The position numbers were made by a program, and so were the translations under genes. From Alitta virens (Eukaryota; Annelida; Polychaeta; Phyllodocida; Nereididae): a stretch of 64,000 nt of DNA. Position 1 is the stretch's first letter. Every line of letters starts with the position of its first letter. Where the stretch lies: NCBI GenBank assembly GCA_932294295.1, contig OW028582.1, forward strand, positions 1,896,015 through 1,960,014. The letters run 5' to 3'. This document shows, piece by piece, positions 12,716 to 24,483 of this stretch. The notes below the pieces were generated by a model. It was given only the letters and a program-made list of their open reading frames with translations. It made no database searches and was not told where the DNA came from.

Positions 12716-15535
12716 ATCATTACGGCGAATCAGAACTCGGTGGCTATTGCTTCATACAACTGTAAGCACTTCAAAGATACTGGACTAAGATATTACAAGG
12801 ATGTATTAGACAAAAGTGACATTATTCTTATTCAAGAACATTGCCTTTATGAGAGTCAGTTCCCCAACTTTTATAAAGTGGGAGACATTGGATTCTATGG
12901 AGTCTCTGCTATGGATGACTCGGTACAGCGACTGGGGCGCCCATTTGGAGGGTGTGCCATTAATTGGAAGAATAAACTAAATTGCAATTTTAAAGCTATT
13001 TCATCCGAAAATCCTCGAATATGCTTACACTTGCCAATGGAGTTAGGTTATTAATGATCAACACCTATCTGCCATGTGATGGGTGGGTGAGTGGGTGATT
13101 AGGGCTTTACGTCCTGTATTTCTGCACCAATTGGGCTAATTAGGACAGGCAGAGACCATGGCAATGAGACGAAGGATGAACCAGCCATCCAACTTAGGCT
13201 CGACCGGGAATCGAACCCGGGACCCAGCGGTTGGAAGCCCAGAGCGCTACCTCTGAGCTAGGCCTCCGCCCTGCCATGTGATGATAGATACCACAGTGGG
13301 AATTATCATGATCGGATGAATACCTTGGGTAGGATCAGTTGCCTCCTAAATGATCACAATTATGACTTGGTTGTGCTTGGGGGAGACTTAAATTGTGAAT
13401 TTTCTCAAAGTACTCCTCAAGTTCCGGCGTTCGGGATTTCCTAACTGCTGTCAATCTGTTACCTTGCTTGAATCATCAAGTTGCAAAACTGGATTACACA
13501 TTTGAGTACAAATCAAGTGGACACTTTTCCTCAATTGACCATTTTATTGTATCAAAGAATGTCTTCTCATCTTTGCAGAAATACTGTAAAGTGCCCTCAG
13601 TTGACAATTTATCAGACCATGATGCTGTTGTTTGTGAATTTCTCTTGGATATATTGTATTTACCTGAAACTGAAAGACAATTTACTCCAAAGCCTGCATG
13701 GTACAAGGCAAGTGACCTTATGATTGAGCAATATAAGATATCTGTAGACTTACGTTTGACTGAAGCTATGATTGACAATGAAGTTCTGGCATGTGACAAT
13801 GTGAGATGTGATAAACATTTTAATGCCATTTCAGGATTATTTTCAGTAATCATTCGCAGTTGTTTAGAAGCTGAGAATCAGTGCATCCCAAAGACTGGTG
13901 CTACAAGACAACGTCGTATCCCAGGTTGGAATGATCATGTGGCTGGCAAGAGGAGAGAAGCATTACATTGGCACCACGAATGGGTCAACCAAGGTAGAAC
14001 ACCAAGGGGTAAAGTGCGTGATGAGATGGTGCGATCCAGGAAAGAATATCACTATTCCATACGGCACTGCAAGCGTAATGAGAATATCATTCAGTCTCAA
14101 AAGATGGCAGAATCATTAAGTAAGAAAGACAGAAACCTATGGAGTGAAATTCAATTTATGACTCAAGTAAGAAAGGTTACTCCTACAACGATTGATGGTG
14201 CAAACAATCCACATGACATTTTGAAGATATTTCATGACAGTGGTTTATACTCAAGTGTACCTTCCCCTCAGGATGACATGAGGGTGCTGATGAAGCGGAT
14301 CAAAGATGCATTGCCTCCCACAGCATATGATATTATCCATATTCTGAACATTGATGTTGACAAAATTCTCAGTAGATTGAAGGCTGGGAAGCCAGATGGT
14401 TATCTTGGCCTCAGCTCAGACTGTGTAATAAATGCTCCGCAGAGACTTAAGACCCTACTGTCATTGCTATTTCGAATGATGACAACTCACGGCTATGCAC
14501 CTGATGAACTCTTGATTGGAACATTCTCACCAATACCCAAAGGTAAAGGATTTACTGCATCATCAGACAAGTATAGGGCCATTACATTGATAAGCAGTAT
14601 TCTGAAGCTGTATGATTATGCCCTCATAGATGTTCAAGGTCAAGCCCTATCAACAGACAATTTACAATTTGGCTTCAAGAAGAAATCCACTGTGTTCCAG
14701 CATTGTATCTGAGGTACCAGACTCTTCCGATCAAGGGGCAGCTCTGTCTATGCAGTTATGTTAGATGCCACCAAAGCCTTTGACCATTTACGAAACGTGA
14801 GATTATTCAACCTTTTGCTGGACAAAGGCATGGATGTATTATATGTTCGCCTTTTAATGTACATGTATATCAACCAGAAACTCAGAATAAAATGGAATGG
14901 TTGTCATATATCCCCTTTTCTTTTCAGGATTATAAAGTTCAATTCAATGGAGCAAAGAGCCAGTTTATTCTCTTTGATGATAAGGTCTCAAATAGAGAAA
15001 TCACAATCAACATTTTTGGTACCCTAGTACAGAATCAACTGCTTGCAGTTCACCTAGGACACAAATTATATGAGACTCTCGTTGTGATGATCTTGACAGC
15101 ATCATTGGCAGTTTTTATAGACAATATAATGCATTTCGATGTCGGTTTTGGCAGATTTCGTCAGTTGCACATGCAGGATTATTTAGCACTTACTGTTGCT
15201 CTTTTTATGGATGTATCTTATTGCCACACCACAAAATGGAGAAATTGAGTGTTGTATGGCGGAAAACTCTGAGATCGGTCTAGAAGCTTCCCTGACGTAC
15301 GCACTGTGGAGTGTTGGCAGGTTTATCTCAGACTTTATGCCTAAGTCATGCAATTGTGTCTAGATTTATGAAGTTTGCTGTTGGTGCTCTGTACATGTGA
15401 CTGCAAAACAATTGTTAATTTACATGCAGCACACACTGTACGTGAAATGTCAATGGTGAGAGATGGACTTGCAGAGTTAGACTTAACTTCCAATGAAGTT
15501 AAATCAATTATTGAGGACATGTGTCTCAATTAATT
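12716..15535 (+). pseudogene. LINE ORF2: endonuclease and reverse transcriptase (broken)
   Basis: An endonuclease-exonuclease-phosphatase (EEP) domain opens the ORF (VAIASYNCKHF, then IILIQEHCLY). It is split by a SINE at 13082-13270, resumes with VLGGDLNCEF at about 13372 and ends with NLSDHDAVVCEF near 13610. The RT follows: LKAGKPDGYLGLSSD, then FSPIPKGKG and DKYRAITL. A stop near 14710 ends that frame. RT pieces continue with MLDATKAFDHLRN (14758) and, in another frame, a thumb segment starting FNGAKSQFILFDD. The block that should carry the (F/Y)ADD catalytic motif is missing between about 14930 and 14945, so the copy is dead. Confidence 0.8.
13082..13270 (-). mobile_element. tRNA-derived SINE, copy 3, inserted in LINE endonuclease
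   Basis: Full-length family member. The perfect 13-bp target duplication CTGCCATGTGATG lies at 13069-13081 and 13271-13283. It is the second independent SINE in the same LINE. Confidence 0.9.
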
Positions 15536-15539
15536 TTTG

Positions 15540-16140
15540 CACTTTTATTACTATAGTGTAAACCATGTATTGTATTAGTATTGTAGTATACCAAGAGTAT
15601 GAACAAAGATGATATATATATATCTATTATTTTGATCAAGGTATAGGGAGAGCTAGCTACAAGTCCTCTGTCCACAGGACAGGGTTACATTGTCCTATAT
15701 GAAAAAATATGGAATTTCGGCTTGTGTGGGAACTAGCCTTTTAATAAACATTTGCCACATGAAATACACCTGCTCGCGGGTTAGACATACCTTTTTTCTA
15801 TTGTACCGCTAAGATATGGTTGATTTCTTTCAATTTCAATCAATTTCGGTGCCATTTTCGAATTCACATTTCGTTGATAATGCTTGACAGCCGCTGGACG
15901 CCATTGACACAATGTGGCGCCACTGTGCCTGTTCAGGCTTGTTGACGTTAAAATTTTTTGAATAATTTGCTCCATTTGTGTGTTAATTTGAATCCTGTGG
16001 ATTTAATTATTCTGTGTGAATTTTATAATCCACTAGGGGGGTTGCATGCTAGAACATTGCCGGAGCCCTCTAGCAAGTTTTGGCGGAACTAGGCGAATGG
16101 ATTATCAACGAAACATTAACTCGAATATGGCACAGAAATC
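15540..16140. other. No gene recognised
   Basis: This is sequence after the LINE end. It includes a short (TA)n run near 15614 and an open frame at 15781-15975 on the minus strand without any recognisable domain. Confidence 0.4.
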
Positions 16141-16143
16141 TCA

Positions 16144-16662
16144 GGTATACAGAGAGCCAGACAAACATCACCAGCATTCAGATATTAGGTTAATTTACCA
16201 GGTATAGGGAGAGCCAGACAAATATTACCAGCATTCAGATATTCGGTAAATTTACCAGGTATAGGGAGAGCCAGACAAACATTACCAGCATTCAGATATT
16301 CGATAAATTTACCAGGTATAGGGAGAGCCAGAAAAACATTACCAGCATTCAGATATTCGGTAAATTTACCAGGTATAGGGAGAGCCAGACAAATATTACA
16401 ATTATTCAGATAATAGGTAAATTTACTAGGTATAGGGAGAGCCAGACAAATATTACAGCATTCAGATATTCGGTAAATTTACCAGGTATAGGGAGAGCCA
16501 GCCAAACATTACCAATATTCAGATATTCGGTAAATTTACCAGGTATAGGGAGAGCCAGATAAACATTACCAGCATTCAGATATTAGGTAAATTTACCAGA
16601 GAATTTATAGGGAGAGCCAGAAAAATATTACCAGCATTCAGATATTAGGCAAATTTAGCAAG
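16144..16662. repeat. 57-bp minisatellite, about 9 copies
   Basis: A unit starting GGTATAGGGAGAGCCAGA and containing CATTCAGATATTCGGTAAAT repeats with starts at 16201, 16258, 16315 and 16372, exactly 57 bp apart, then with a few indels. It lies just downstream of the first glycosyltransferase gene's stop codon (minus strand). Confidence 0.9.
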
Positions 16663-16839
16663 GATATTTTCCTTTCATACTTGGATCTCAATGCATGTTA
16701 AAACATGGCTTCAAATTAAATCACTATCATGCGTTTGGACAAATTGTACCCGCAATGAGACCACAGTTTTTGGTATCAATGATTGCAGCCACAAAGATGC
16801 ACTCTCATATGAAACAAAAAGCACAATTATTCAAGTTTT

Positions 16840-18278
16840 TTAATCACTTCCAGCTGATATCAATGCATCTCGGAAGGCTCCCGGGTCAACCACCACATCA
16901 CAAATCTTCCCAAGACTGGTGACAGTATTGCTCCAGAAATGATAGTTCCTTTCATCTTGTAAAATCGCCAAAGATTCCTCCTCCGTGAAAGTTCCATTTA
17001 TGTAGAATAGTTCTTCCCAGTACTTGTTCAATGCCTTTGGGTTCAAGCGACATGATGCTTTCGAAAGAGGGACAAATTTCAACGGTCGAACGACGTCTTT
17101 TTCTCCACTGTTGTAGGCTAAATTAATAAACAAAAAATTTAAGACAAAATGGAGTAATACCTCATAAATGTCTGCAAAGTCATCCTGAGACAGTAGTTTC
17201 AAGACCACACCTAAGGGAAAGGAATAACTGTTCTTGTAATTTGAGTAAGTAAAAACTTTATACCTTTAGATCCTGTGAAAAAGAAAGGCCAGTGCCGATG
17301 TGGTAATCCAATTTCAATAACTCTCGAGTAATTTTTCATGAAAAACGCCCACTGCAGTCCAGCGCCTGTTACTCCAGCCAAAACTTTTGTGCAATGAATC
17401 AACTGAGCTTGTTCTTTTAAGGTTAGTTTTTCCATGGCAACAAGTCTTGTATCATATCCTAGAGAAATACCTATTTTTGTAAGTTCATCTACATTCAAAA
17501 TCCTTCTGTTGACTGTTCTGTTTAGTATGACTAAGATGTTAGGAGAACAAAGGACTTCCTTCACTCCTGTTGTGTCTTTGAAGTACTCTATCGCTTCTGA
17601 TGCTTTGTCAAGAAATAATTCCGAAGAAAACACAGCATTTTTATAACACACATTATGAGGCTGTGGTTTGTCAATATGTGCCGTTATTTCTAGCTTATTC
17701 TTAACATGAAGAATTTGGTTAAAATATAAGTAACGATTGATGTCATGGTACCTGTATTTCCCACCTTGACATATTGCGTATATGCGTGGATAAAACACGA
17801 TATTCTCTGCCCCATCATATAACTGGTTTGTAGACTTTATTAGCCAATATAGAGGGAAGTAAACTTGCTTTGTAAAGTGGTAAAAGTTCTCTGGTTCAAA
17901 ATCACATTTGTTACCGAGGAAATAGGCAGTTTGATTTGCAATGATCCTGTGAGATGCCGGTAGCTGAGATAATGAACGATAACGAACCGAAAAGCCTCCT
18001 AATTTTCTAAATGGCATCAAAGGAGGTGATTTCGTGTAGATTGTGATATGTTTCTGAATCGGGTCACACATCCTAGTTGGTAGATGGTACTTCTTGTTTC
18101 CAGCATACCACGTCCCTTCGCTTTGAGATGGTTGAGGTTTTGCAGAATTGTAAGTCAGACACACCATGTGAGCCGATTCAGTGACGGGAACTTCATGAAA
18201 GTATTGATAAAGTTGGTAAGTCATGATAAATATGAAAAAGCTCAAAACTAATGTGATTCTTCGATTAAGGCCCATCAT
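16840..18278 (-). CDS. GT61-family glycosyltransferase-like protein A (2 coding exons)
   Basis: Probable Golgi/ER type II membrane glycosyltransferase of the GT61 family, which includes EOGT and POMGNT2. Exon 1 is 18278-17264 and exon 2 is 17117-16840, joined across a 146-bp intron. The donor is GGATCTAAAG|GTATAA and the acceptor is TTTAG|CCTAC (phase 1), giving 430 residues. A signal anchor covers about residues 7-26 (TLVLSFFIFIMTYQLYQYF). The GT61 signature GVTGAGLQWAFFM lies near residues 302-314. An acceptor (TTTTTTGCAG, ending at 18298) lies just upstream of the ATG, so a 5' non-coding exon is likely. The ATG at 18278 is preferred over the in-frame GTG at 18284. The paralogue at 24484-26524 is in the same orientation. 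Substrate is unknown. Confidence 0.85.
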
Positions 18279-18299
18279 TCTCACCCAGCTTTTACAACT

Positions 18300-19088
18300 G
18301 CAAAAAATAAATATAAAATATTAGTCAGTCTAAAATATTTACTGTATGTGTGAGCAGGTTAAGCTAAATTGAACTGTCTCAGCAACAGAGGCAGCAGGGG
18401 CAGATTCACAGGGGGTTTCACAAATTAAAATCGATTGCGGGGACTGCTTGAATTATTAATATTTCTTTATTAAAATGTACTAAATCCTCAGCGATAGCCA
18501 ACATACAGTTAGTTTCATAAAATATGTTTGACTCCAGACAGCTGTAGCAACCTATTCATGGCTGCCACTTTAACTGGCTAAAACAAGCCACTTTTGTCTA
18601 CTCCTAGCTTATAGTCAGCTTACACCTACCACCACTAAAAAACTATAAACCTTGGTAAGTGTACAAAATGTTTCTAATATATCATTCATATAAATATACA
18701 ACAGACATGCACCTTTTCAGAAAAAAAATTGTAAAATATGCGTAACTCTCAACTTATGCACCAAATGGTGCTCCATGCACTTTGAGAGCGTGCTTTGAGT
18801 AGTCAGCTATAGCCGGACAATTCCGTTTAGTGGTAGGTAGCATCATATAGCAGAAGTTTCTAGCTTTGTCTAGATTCAATTTGACAGGCCGTTTTTTAAT
18901 GAAACTAATTTTAGCAAAGATTGTTTGAGAATACCTAGACATAACACTGATTTAGTATGTAATTCTTGTTTCATCAATCCAAAACAACAGGAAACACATC
19001 AGTTATACATAGTGTTCCAACATCTCTCAGCTGATCTCGGACATGCATTTAAGCACCTTAATAATTATCAAAGCAGATGCGTATCAAA
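18300..19088. repeat. Upstream region with dispersed repeat
   Basis: About 18500-18920 shares blocks with 40650-40900: CAGACAGCTG, AGCTTATAGTCAGCTTA versus AGCTAATAGTCAGCTTA, and TTCAATTTGAC-GGCC with TTTAATGAAAC. The two are diverged copies of one interspersed repeat. The promoter of the glycosyltransferase gene must lie in or beyond this block, but I see no clear element. Confidence 0.45.
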
Positions 19089-19300
19089 TAGGGCTGTACA
19101 CCTTTATCTTTAAAACGATACGATACGTATCATAATACAGTAAAACCGATACGATACGTATCATGATACGTATCGCTAAGCTGTTTCAATAGGAGAATTA
19201 AAGAAAGCCTACAGTAAGCGACAATGAAGAATCATCAACAAATCTCTATGGAATAATTCCAGACTATTGTTTAATGTCATTGCAATTAAAATAGGTTGAT

Positions 19301-19434
19301 GGGTGGGTGGATTAGGGCTTAACGTCCTGTATTTCTGCACCTGATGGGCTAATTAGGACAGGCAGGGACCATGGCAATGAGACGAAGGATGAAACAGCCA
19401 TCCAACATAGGCTCGACCAGGAATTGAACCCGGG
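19301..19434 (-). mobile_element. tRNA-derived SINE, copy 4 (head truncated)
   Basis: Lacks most of the tRNA-like head, as expected from 5' truncation. The perfect 14-bp target duplication TAAAATAGGTTGAT lies at 19287-19300 and 19435-19448. Confidence 0.85.
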
Positions 19435-19616
19435 TAAAATAGGTTGATATTTTTCTTCAAAAACACTGGAACATTTGGGTAACAGGTATCCTGTTTGCTC
19501 TGAAACGCCGCTCTGCATATCATTCAATTATATTGTAATTATGAATAAAGATTATCAATACCCGCATCCTTATTCTTGTACCGGTACAAACGGTATATCG
19601 AGAACCGGTGTACAAC

Positions 19617-19841
19617 CAGTGGCGTAGCTATGGGGGGGGGGGGGCCTGGGGGGGGGCACGTGGCCCCCCCCCACTCAAAGGCTGTGCCCCCCCAGGTGCC
19701 CCCCCCCCCAGATTGGCTCACAAAAGTTCAGCCTCTTAACACAGTCACGTCGAAATAATCTATGTGGGCCCCCCTCCCAAAAAAAAAACATTGTGCCCCC
19801 CTGAGTCCCCCCCCACTCTGGTAACCCTAGCTACGCCACTG
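19617..19841. mobile_element. hAT-like MITE with CAGTGGCGTAGCTA ends (inner element)
   Basis: The ends CAGTGGCGTAGCTA (19617-19630) and TAGCTACGCCACTG (19828-19841) are perfect inverses. The flanks TGTACAAC and TGTACAGC match at 7 of 8 positions, consistent with an 8-bp hAT duplication. The interior is mostly G and C homopolymer. It sits inside the right terminus of the outer MITE, so it is younger. Confidence 0.75.
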
Positions 19842-20114
19842 TGTACAGCCCTAGTATTAAATCTAGCGCTGTCAATGTTGATACCTATTGAGTACCTTGC
19901 TTTGGTTGTGTTTGCTTTCAAACCTTTGGTCTTTTTAAATGATAATGTCTTTTGAATATTTTCACAGTATTTGTTAAAGCAAACAAAATCAATATCAATA
20001 CCAATTCTGCCAAAAGGGGAGTTAAATAATAGTAATTATGGTATATAGATCATGTTTGTTATCAATATACATGTATTTTGCATTAATATGTTGAGGAGCA
20101 CTTTATCAAATAGT

Positions 20115-20445
20115 TTGAAATTGCCTTAATAAATCAAGACACACAAAATTTTTCTCAGCGCGTCAGTCTATCAGGCGTTAATTACGAAACAAAATCATAA
20201 ATTGAAAGAAAATCCAGACCAAAACATTGAAAGCACAATGGAAATGGCATATCGTCACCCAGTATTATGACGTCATCACTAGGTTTGTTTAAATATTGTA
20301 TTTTCGATGGCATGAACAACTCTATTTGTATATTATATTTATTGTGCCTTAAAGTTAAGGTGCTGTGCACAAATGAGCATACATGTAATGGTAAAAAACA
20401 TGAGACAAGAAGGTAATATTGCTTTATATAATTATTGGCCTATGC
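20115..20445. mobile_element. MITE copy related to 46045-46449
   Basis: Shares long blocks with the TTAA-flanked MITE at 46045-46449: AAAACATTG-AA-CACAATGGAA, TGACGTCATCACT-G, TTTGTTTA and GATGGCATGAA. Its termini are worn and not defined here. The remainder of 19855-20645 holds no gene that I can see. Confidence 0.55.
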
Positions 20446-20645
20446 TAAATCTGGAGATATATAGAAACTCCTACCTAACTAAACCATCTAAGTTTTGGAA
20501 CTAAACCTAACTTTGGAAAGACGAGGGATATGCCACACACAGTTTGTTTAACCCAAAATACATTTGAATGTTGAATGGGGTGGTTCACATCAGGTCATGA
20601 AATTTACCCAGGATAAATATGGCCAGGTAGGGACCATGGCAATGA

Positions 20646-22827
20646 GTGGTGGTGGTGGTGGATTAGGGCTTTACGTCCTGTATTTCTGCACCAGTTGGGC
20701 TAATTAGGACAGGCAGAGACCATGGCAATGAGACGAAGGATGAAACAGTCATCAAACTTAGGCTCGACCGGGAATTGAACCATATACATGTTGGAAGCCC
20801 AGCGCAATACCACTGACCTAGGCCCACACCCCACAATGATGATAAAAAATAAAAATAAAACAAATACAAGTATTTACATTCGCATCATTCAACTTATCAT
20901 TCTCATGTCTGACTCATCTGTAATAGGCCTACTTGTAAATTGTAATATTCAATAAAATAAGTAGAAAACAGGAGAACTTCCAATGGGTGGGTGGGTGATT
21001 AGGGCTTTACGTCCTGTATTTCTGCACCAGTTGGGCTAATTAGGACAGGCAGAGACCATGGCAATGAGACGAAGGATGAAACAGCCATCCAACCTTAGGC
21101 TCGACCGGGAATTGAACCTGGGACCCAGCGGTTGGAAGCCCAGAGCGCTACCTCTGAGCTAGGCCCCTACCCTTTCATTTACTGTAGGCTTTGTATAATT
21201 CTGCTATTGATACATTTTAACGATACGTTTCATGATACATATCGTGGGTGGGTGGGTGATTAGGGCTTTACGTCCTGTCCTTTATTTCTTCACCAGTTGG
21301 GCTAATTAGGACAGGCAGAGGCCATGGCGATGAGATGGAGGATGAAACAGCCATCCAACCTTAGGCTCGACCGGGAATTGAACCTGGGACCCAGCGGTTG
21401 GAAGCCCAGAGCGCTACCTCTGAGCTAGGCCCCTACCCTTTCATTTACTGTAGGCTTTGTATAATTCTGCTATTGATACATTTTAACGATACGCTTCATG
21501 ATACATATCGTGGGTGGGTGGGTGATTAGGGCTTTACGTCCTGTATTTCTTCACCAGTTGGGCTAATTAGGACAGGCAGAGACCATGGCAATGAGACGAA
21601 GGATGAAACAGTCATCAAACTTAGGCTCGACCGGGAATTGAACCATATACATGTTGGAAGCCCAGCGCAATACCACTGACCTAGGCCCACACCCCACAAT
21701 GATGATAAAAAATAAAAATAAAACAAATACAAGTATTTACATTCGCATCATTCAACTTATCATTCTCATGTCTGACTCATCTGTAATAGGCCTACTTGTA
21801 AATTGTAATATTCAATAAAATAAGTAGAAAACAGGAGAACTTCCAATGGGTGGGTGGGTGATTAGGGCTTTACGTCCTGTATTTCTGCACCAGTTGGGCT
21901 AATTAGGACAGGCAGAGACCATGGCAATGAGACGAAGGATGAAACAGCCATCCAACCTTAGGCTCGACCGGGAATTGAACCTGGGACCCAGCGGTTGGAA
22001 GCCCAGAGCGCTACCTCTGAGCTAGGCCCCTACCCTTTCATTTACTGTAGGCTTTGTATAATTCTGCTATTGATACATTTTAACGATACGTTTCATGATA
22101 CATATCGTGGGTGGGTGGGTGATTAGGGCTTTACGTCCTGTCCTTTATTTCTTCACCAGTTGGGCTAATTAGGACAGGCAGAGGCCATGGCGATGAGATG
22201 GAGGATGAAACAGCCATCCAACCTTAGGCTCGACCGGGAATTGAACCTGGGACCGAGCGGTTGGAAGCCCAGAGCGCTACCTCTGAGCTAGGCCCCTACC
22301 CTTTCATTTACTGTAGGCTTTGTATAATTCTGCTATTGATACATTTTAACGATACGCTTCATGATACATATCGTGGGTGGGTGGGTGATTAGGGCTTTAC
22401 GTCCTGTATTTCTTCACCAGTTGGGCTAATTAGGACAGGCAGAGACCATGGCAATGAGACGAAGGATGAAACAGTCATCAAACTTAGGCTCGACCGGGAA
22501 TTGAACCATATACATGTTGGAAGCCCAGCGCAATACCACTGACCTAGGCCCCCACCTCACAATGATGATAAAAAAATAAAAATAAAACAAATACAAGTAT
22601 TTACATTCGCATCATTCAACTTATCATTCTCATGTCTGACTCATCTGTAATAGGCCTACTTGTAAATTGTAATATTCAATAAAATAAGTAGAAAACAGGA
22701 GAACTTCCAATGGGTGGGTGGGTGATTAGGGCTTTACGTCCTGTATTTCTGCACCAGTTGGGCTAATTAGGACAGGCAGAGACCATGGCAATGAGACGAG
22801 GGATGAAACAGCCATCCAACTTAGGCT
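20646..22827. repeat. 863-bp higher-order tandem repeat built from SINEs, about 2.5 copies
   Basis: The marker word CATATACATGTTGG recurs at 20781, 21644 and 22507, exactly 863 bp apart each time. One unit holds three SINE copies (for example 20646-20834, 20985-21172 and 21245-21438; second unit 21512-21697, 21848-22035 and 22109-22301; third 22375-22560 and 22712-22827). They are separated by the same AT-rich spacers. The open frames at 20663-20869 and 21526-21732 are SINE body read in reverse and not genes. Confidence 0.9.
22712..22827 (-). mobile_element. tRNA-derived SINE, head-truncated, last copy in the tandem block
   Basis: Ends before the tRNA-like head. The perfect 14-bp target duplication GGAGAACTTCCAAT lies at 22698-22711 and 22828-22841. 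In the first two 863-bp units the same left duplication is followed by a full-length SINE, so those copies are products of recombination between SINEs. Confidence 0.85.
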
Positions 22828-22841
22828 GGAGAACTTCCAAT

Positions 22842-23470
22842 ATTGGTGATAATATCTATGATAATGAACAATACAGTCTGTTTCTCTTCAAAGACAAGTA
22901 ACATTATTATATTCATGTATATAACTGTTGACTATGCCTTGTTGTATATACTCCTGATTCAAATGTTGTACTTAAATTAACGTTGTGATAATGAACAGTA
23001 TTAACTGCAGTAATATATGTATTTAGGGTTACTGTATACATGTGATTTATGTATATATATATATATATATATATTTAACAAATGTATGTAAACGAAACTT
23101 AATGCTCATATTACCTTGCTATTTTTCAGCAACTGGGACCATGGATGTATAGATAATCTCTTGATAATGCATACCTTTAACTTTATACCATGTATATATA
23201 TATATTGAATATAGAAATAGTGAGTAGAAGTAGACTTAGTACACGTTTTAATCGTTATTTTTGACAAATGTATCATGTATGATATTACTGTGTCAATAAA
23301 AGCATATATATATATACCTGACGAAAACCCCACTTTCATGAATTATTTCACTACCTTTAACACAAATGCTTAGGATTCAATCACAAACAGAAGTTATAGC
23401 ATTTTACCCCAATTGTGGGGAATTCGCCACAATTGTAAACTTACTATGCTTCACGTAGCGGTGGTAAGCA
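22842..23470. other. No gene; (TA)n microsatellites
   Basis: AT-rich sequence with (AT)n runs near 23054-23075 and 23195-23204. The open frame at 23106-23339 has no recognisable domain. Confidence 0.4.
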
Positions 23471-23471
23471 T

Positions 23472-24058
23472 GCTCTACGGAAGCCAAGATCTGTTATCAG
23501 CAAAACATTTTATTTTGTTTCCCCCACCAAAAAAATATTTAGTTTTCATTTAAACCAAAAGATTTTTTTGTTTAAACCAAAAGTTTTTTTCGTCTAAAAC
23601 AAAGGATTTTGTCGTATAAACCAAAGGTTTTTCGTTTTTTCGCTGAAACCAAAAGTTTTTTCGTTTAAACCAAAAGTTTTTTTTAGTTTAAACCAACAGA
23701 TTTTTTGGTTCAAATGAAAAGTTGGACAACTTTTGGTTCAAACGAAAGTCGGACAACTTTTGGTTTAAGCTAAAGGACCTTTGGTTTAAACCAAAAAATC
23801 GTTTGGTAAAAGCGAAAAAAACTTTTGGTTTAAAACCAAAAAAAACTTCGGTGGCACCAATACCCTTCTGTACTAAAGTTTGTTATGACAAAAATAAAGT
23901 TGGAGGAAAACAATTTTGTTACAACAAAATAAAATGTTTGATATAACCAACAAAAAAGTTTGTTATATCAAAAAAAAAAGTTGGGGAAAACGTAATAAAA
24001 TGTTGGGGGAAACAAAAAAAATATTTGCTTATGATGGCAAATCTGGGCTTCCGTAATG
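23472..24058. mobile_element. Fold-back element with TTTAAACCAAAAG arms
   Basis: The outer ends TACGGAAGCC (left) and GGCTTCCGTA (right) are inverted. They are followed by TTTGTTTCCCCCA and its inverse GGGGGAAAC. Inside, the left half is an array of AAACCAAAAG(T)n words and the right half an array of CTTTTGGTTT words, so the whole segment is one giant imperfect hairpin. The ORF at 23722-23946 is the repeat read through. Confidence 0.65.
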
Positions 24059-24061
24059 CTA

Positions 24062-24483
24062 AGTAGTTTATTGAAGTTTTTTTAAATGGTGTTAAGTTGT
24101 TAACGCTGCCAAAAAGTGATGAACTAACAAGAAAACTCTCTTCTAAACTCTCTCCAATATTCCCATTTCCTGTAACCCTCCGCTATTAATGTTTAGACAC
24201 TTTAACAGTAGAGGGGCTTAGGTGCAAACGTAAAAATTCAAGTACCATTGCAAGTCTTCCATATATATGCTTTCATACATTTAAAAAATAGTCCATACAT
24301 GTAACTTATTTAAAACTAAAGTAAATTGCCATTGTGATAATTCATGAATTTATGCCATGCCCCACATTGGAGAACAAAATCAAATAACAAAATGGGATGA
24401 TGGCCAAATAATATATTTAACAGAACAAAGCCAATTTTTGAGCTTTGCATTAATTGATACACATATATTATAATCATTTATAT
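24062..24483. other. No gene recognised; 3' flank of glycosyltransferase B
   Basis: AT-rich DNA beyond the stop codon of the minus-strand gene, presumably its 3' UTR and beyond. No clear repeat. Confidence 0.4.

Larger units (their letters stand above)
19089..19853. mobile_element. hAT-like MITE (outer element of a nest)
   Basis: The termini TAGGGCTGTACAC (19089-19101) and GTGTACAGCCCTA (19841-19853) are perfect inverses. The flanking 8-mers GTATCAAA and GTATTAAA differ at one base, which fits an old 8-bp hAT target duplication. The interior near the left end has repeated CGATACGTATC words. A SINE (19301-19434) and a second MITE (19617-19841) are inserted inside it. Confidence 0.7.
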
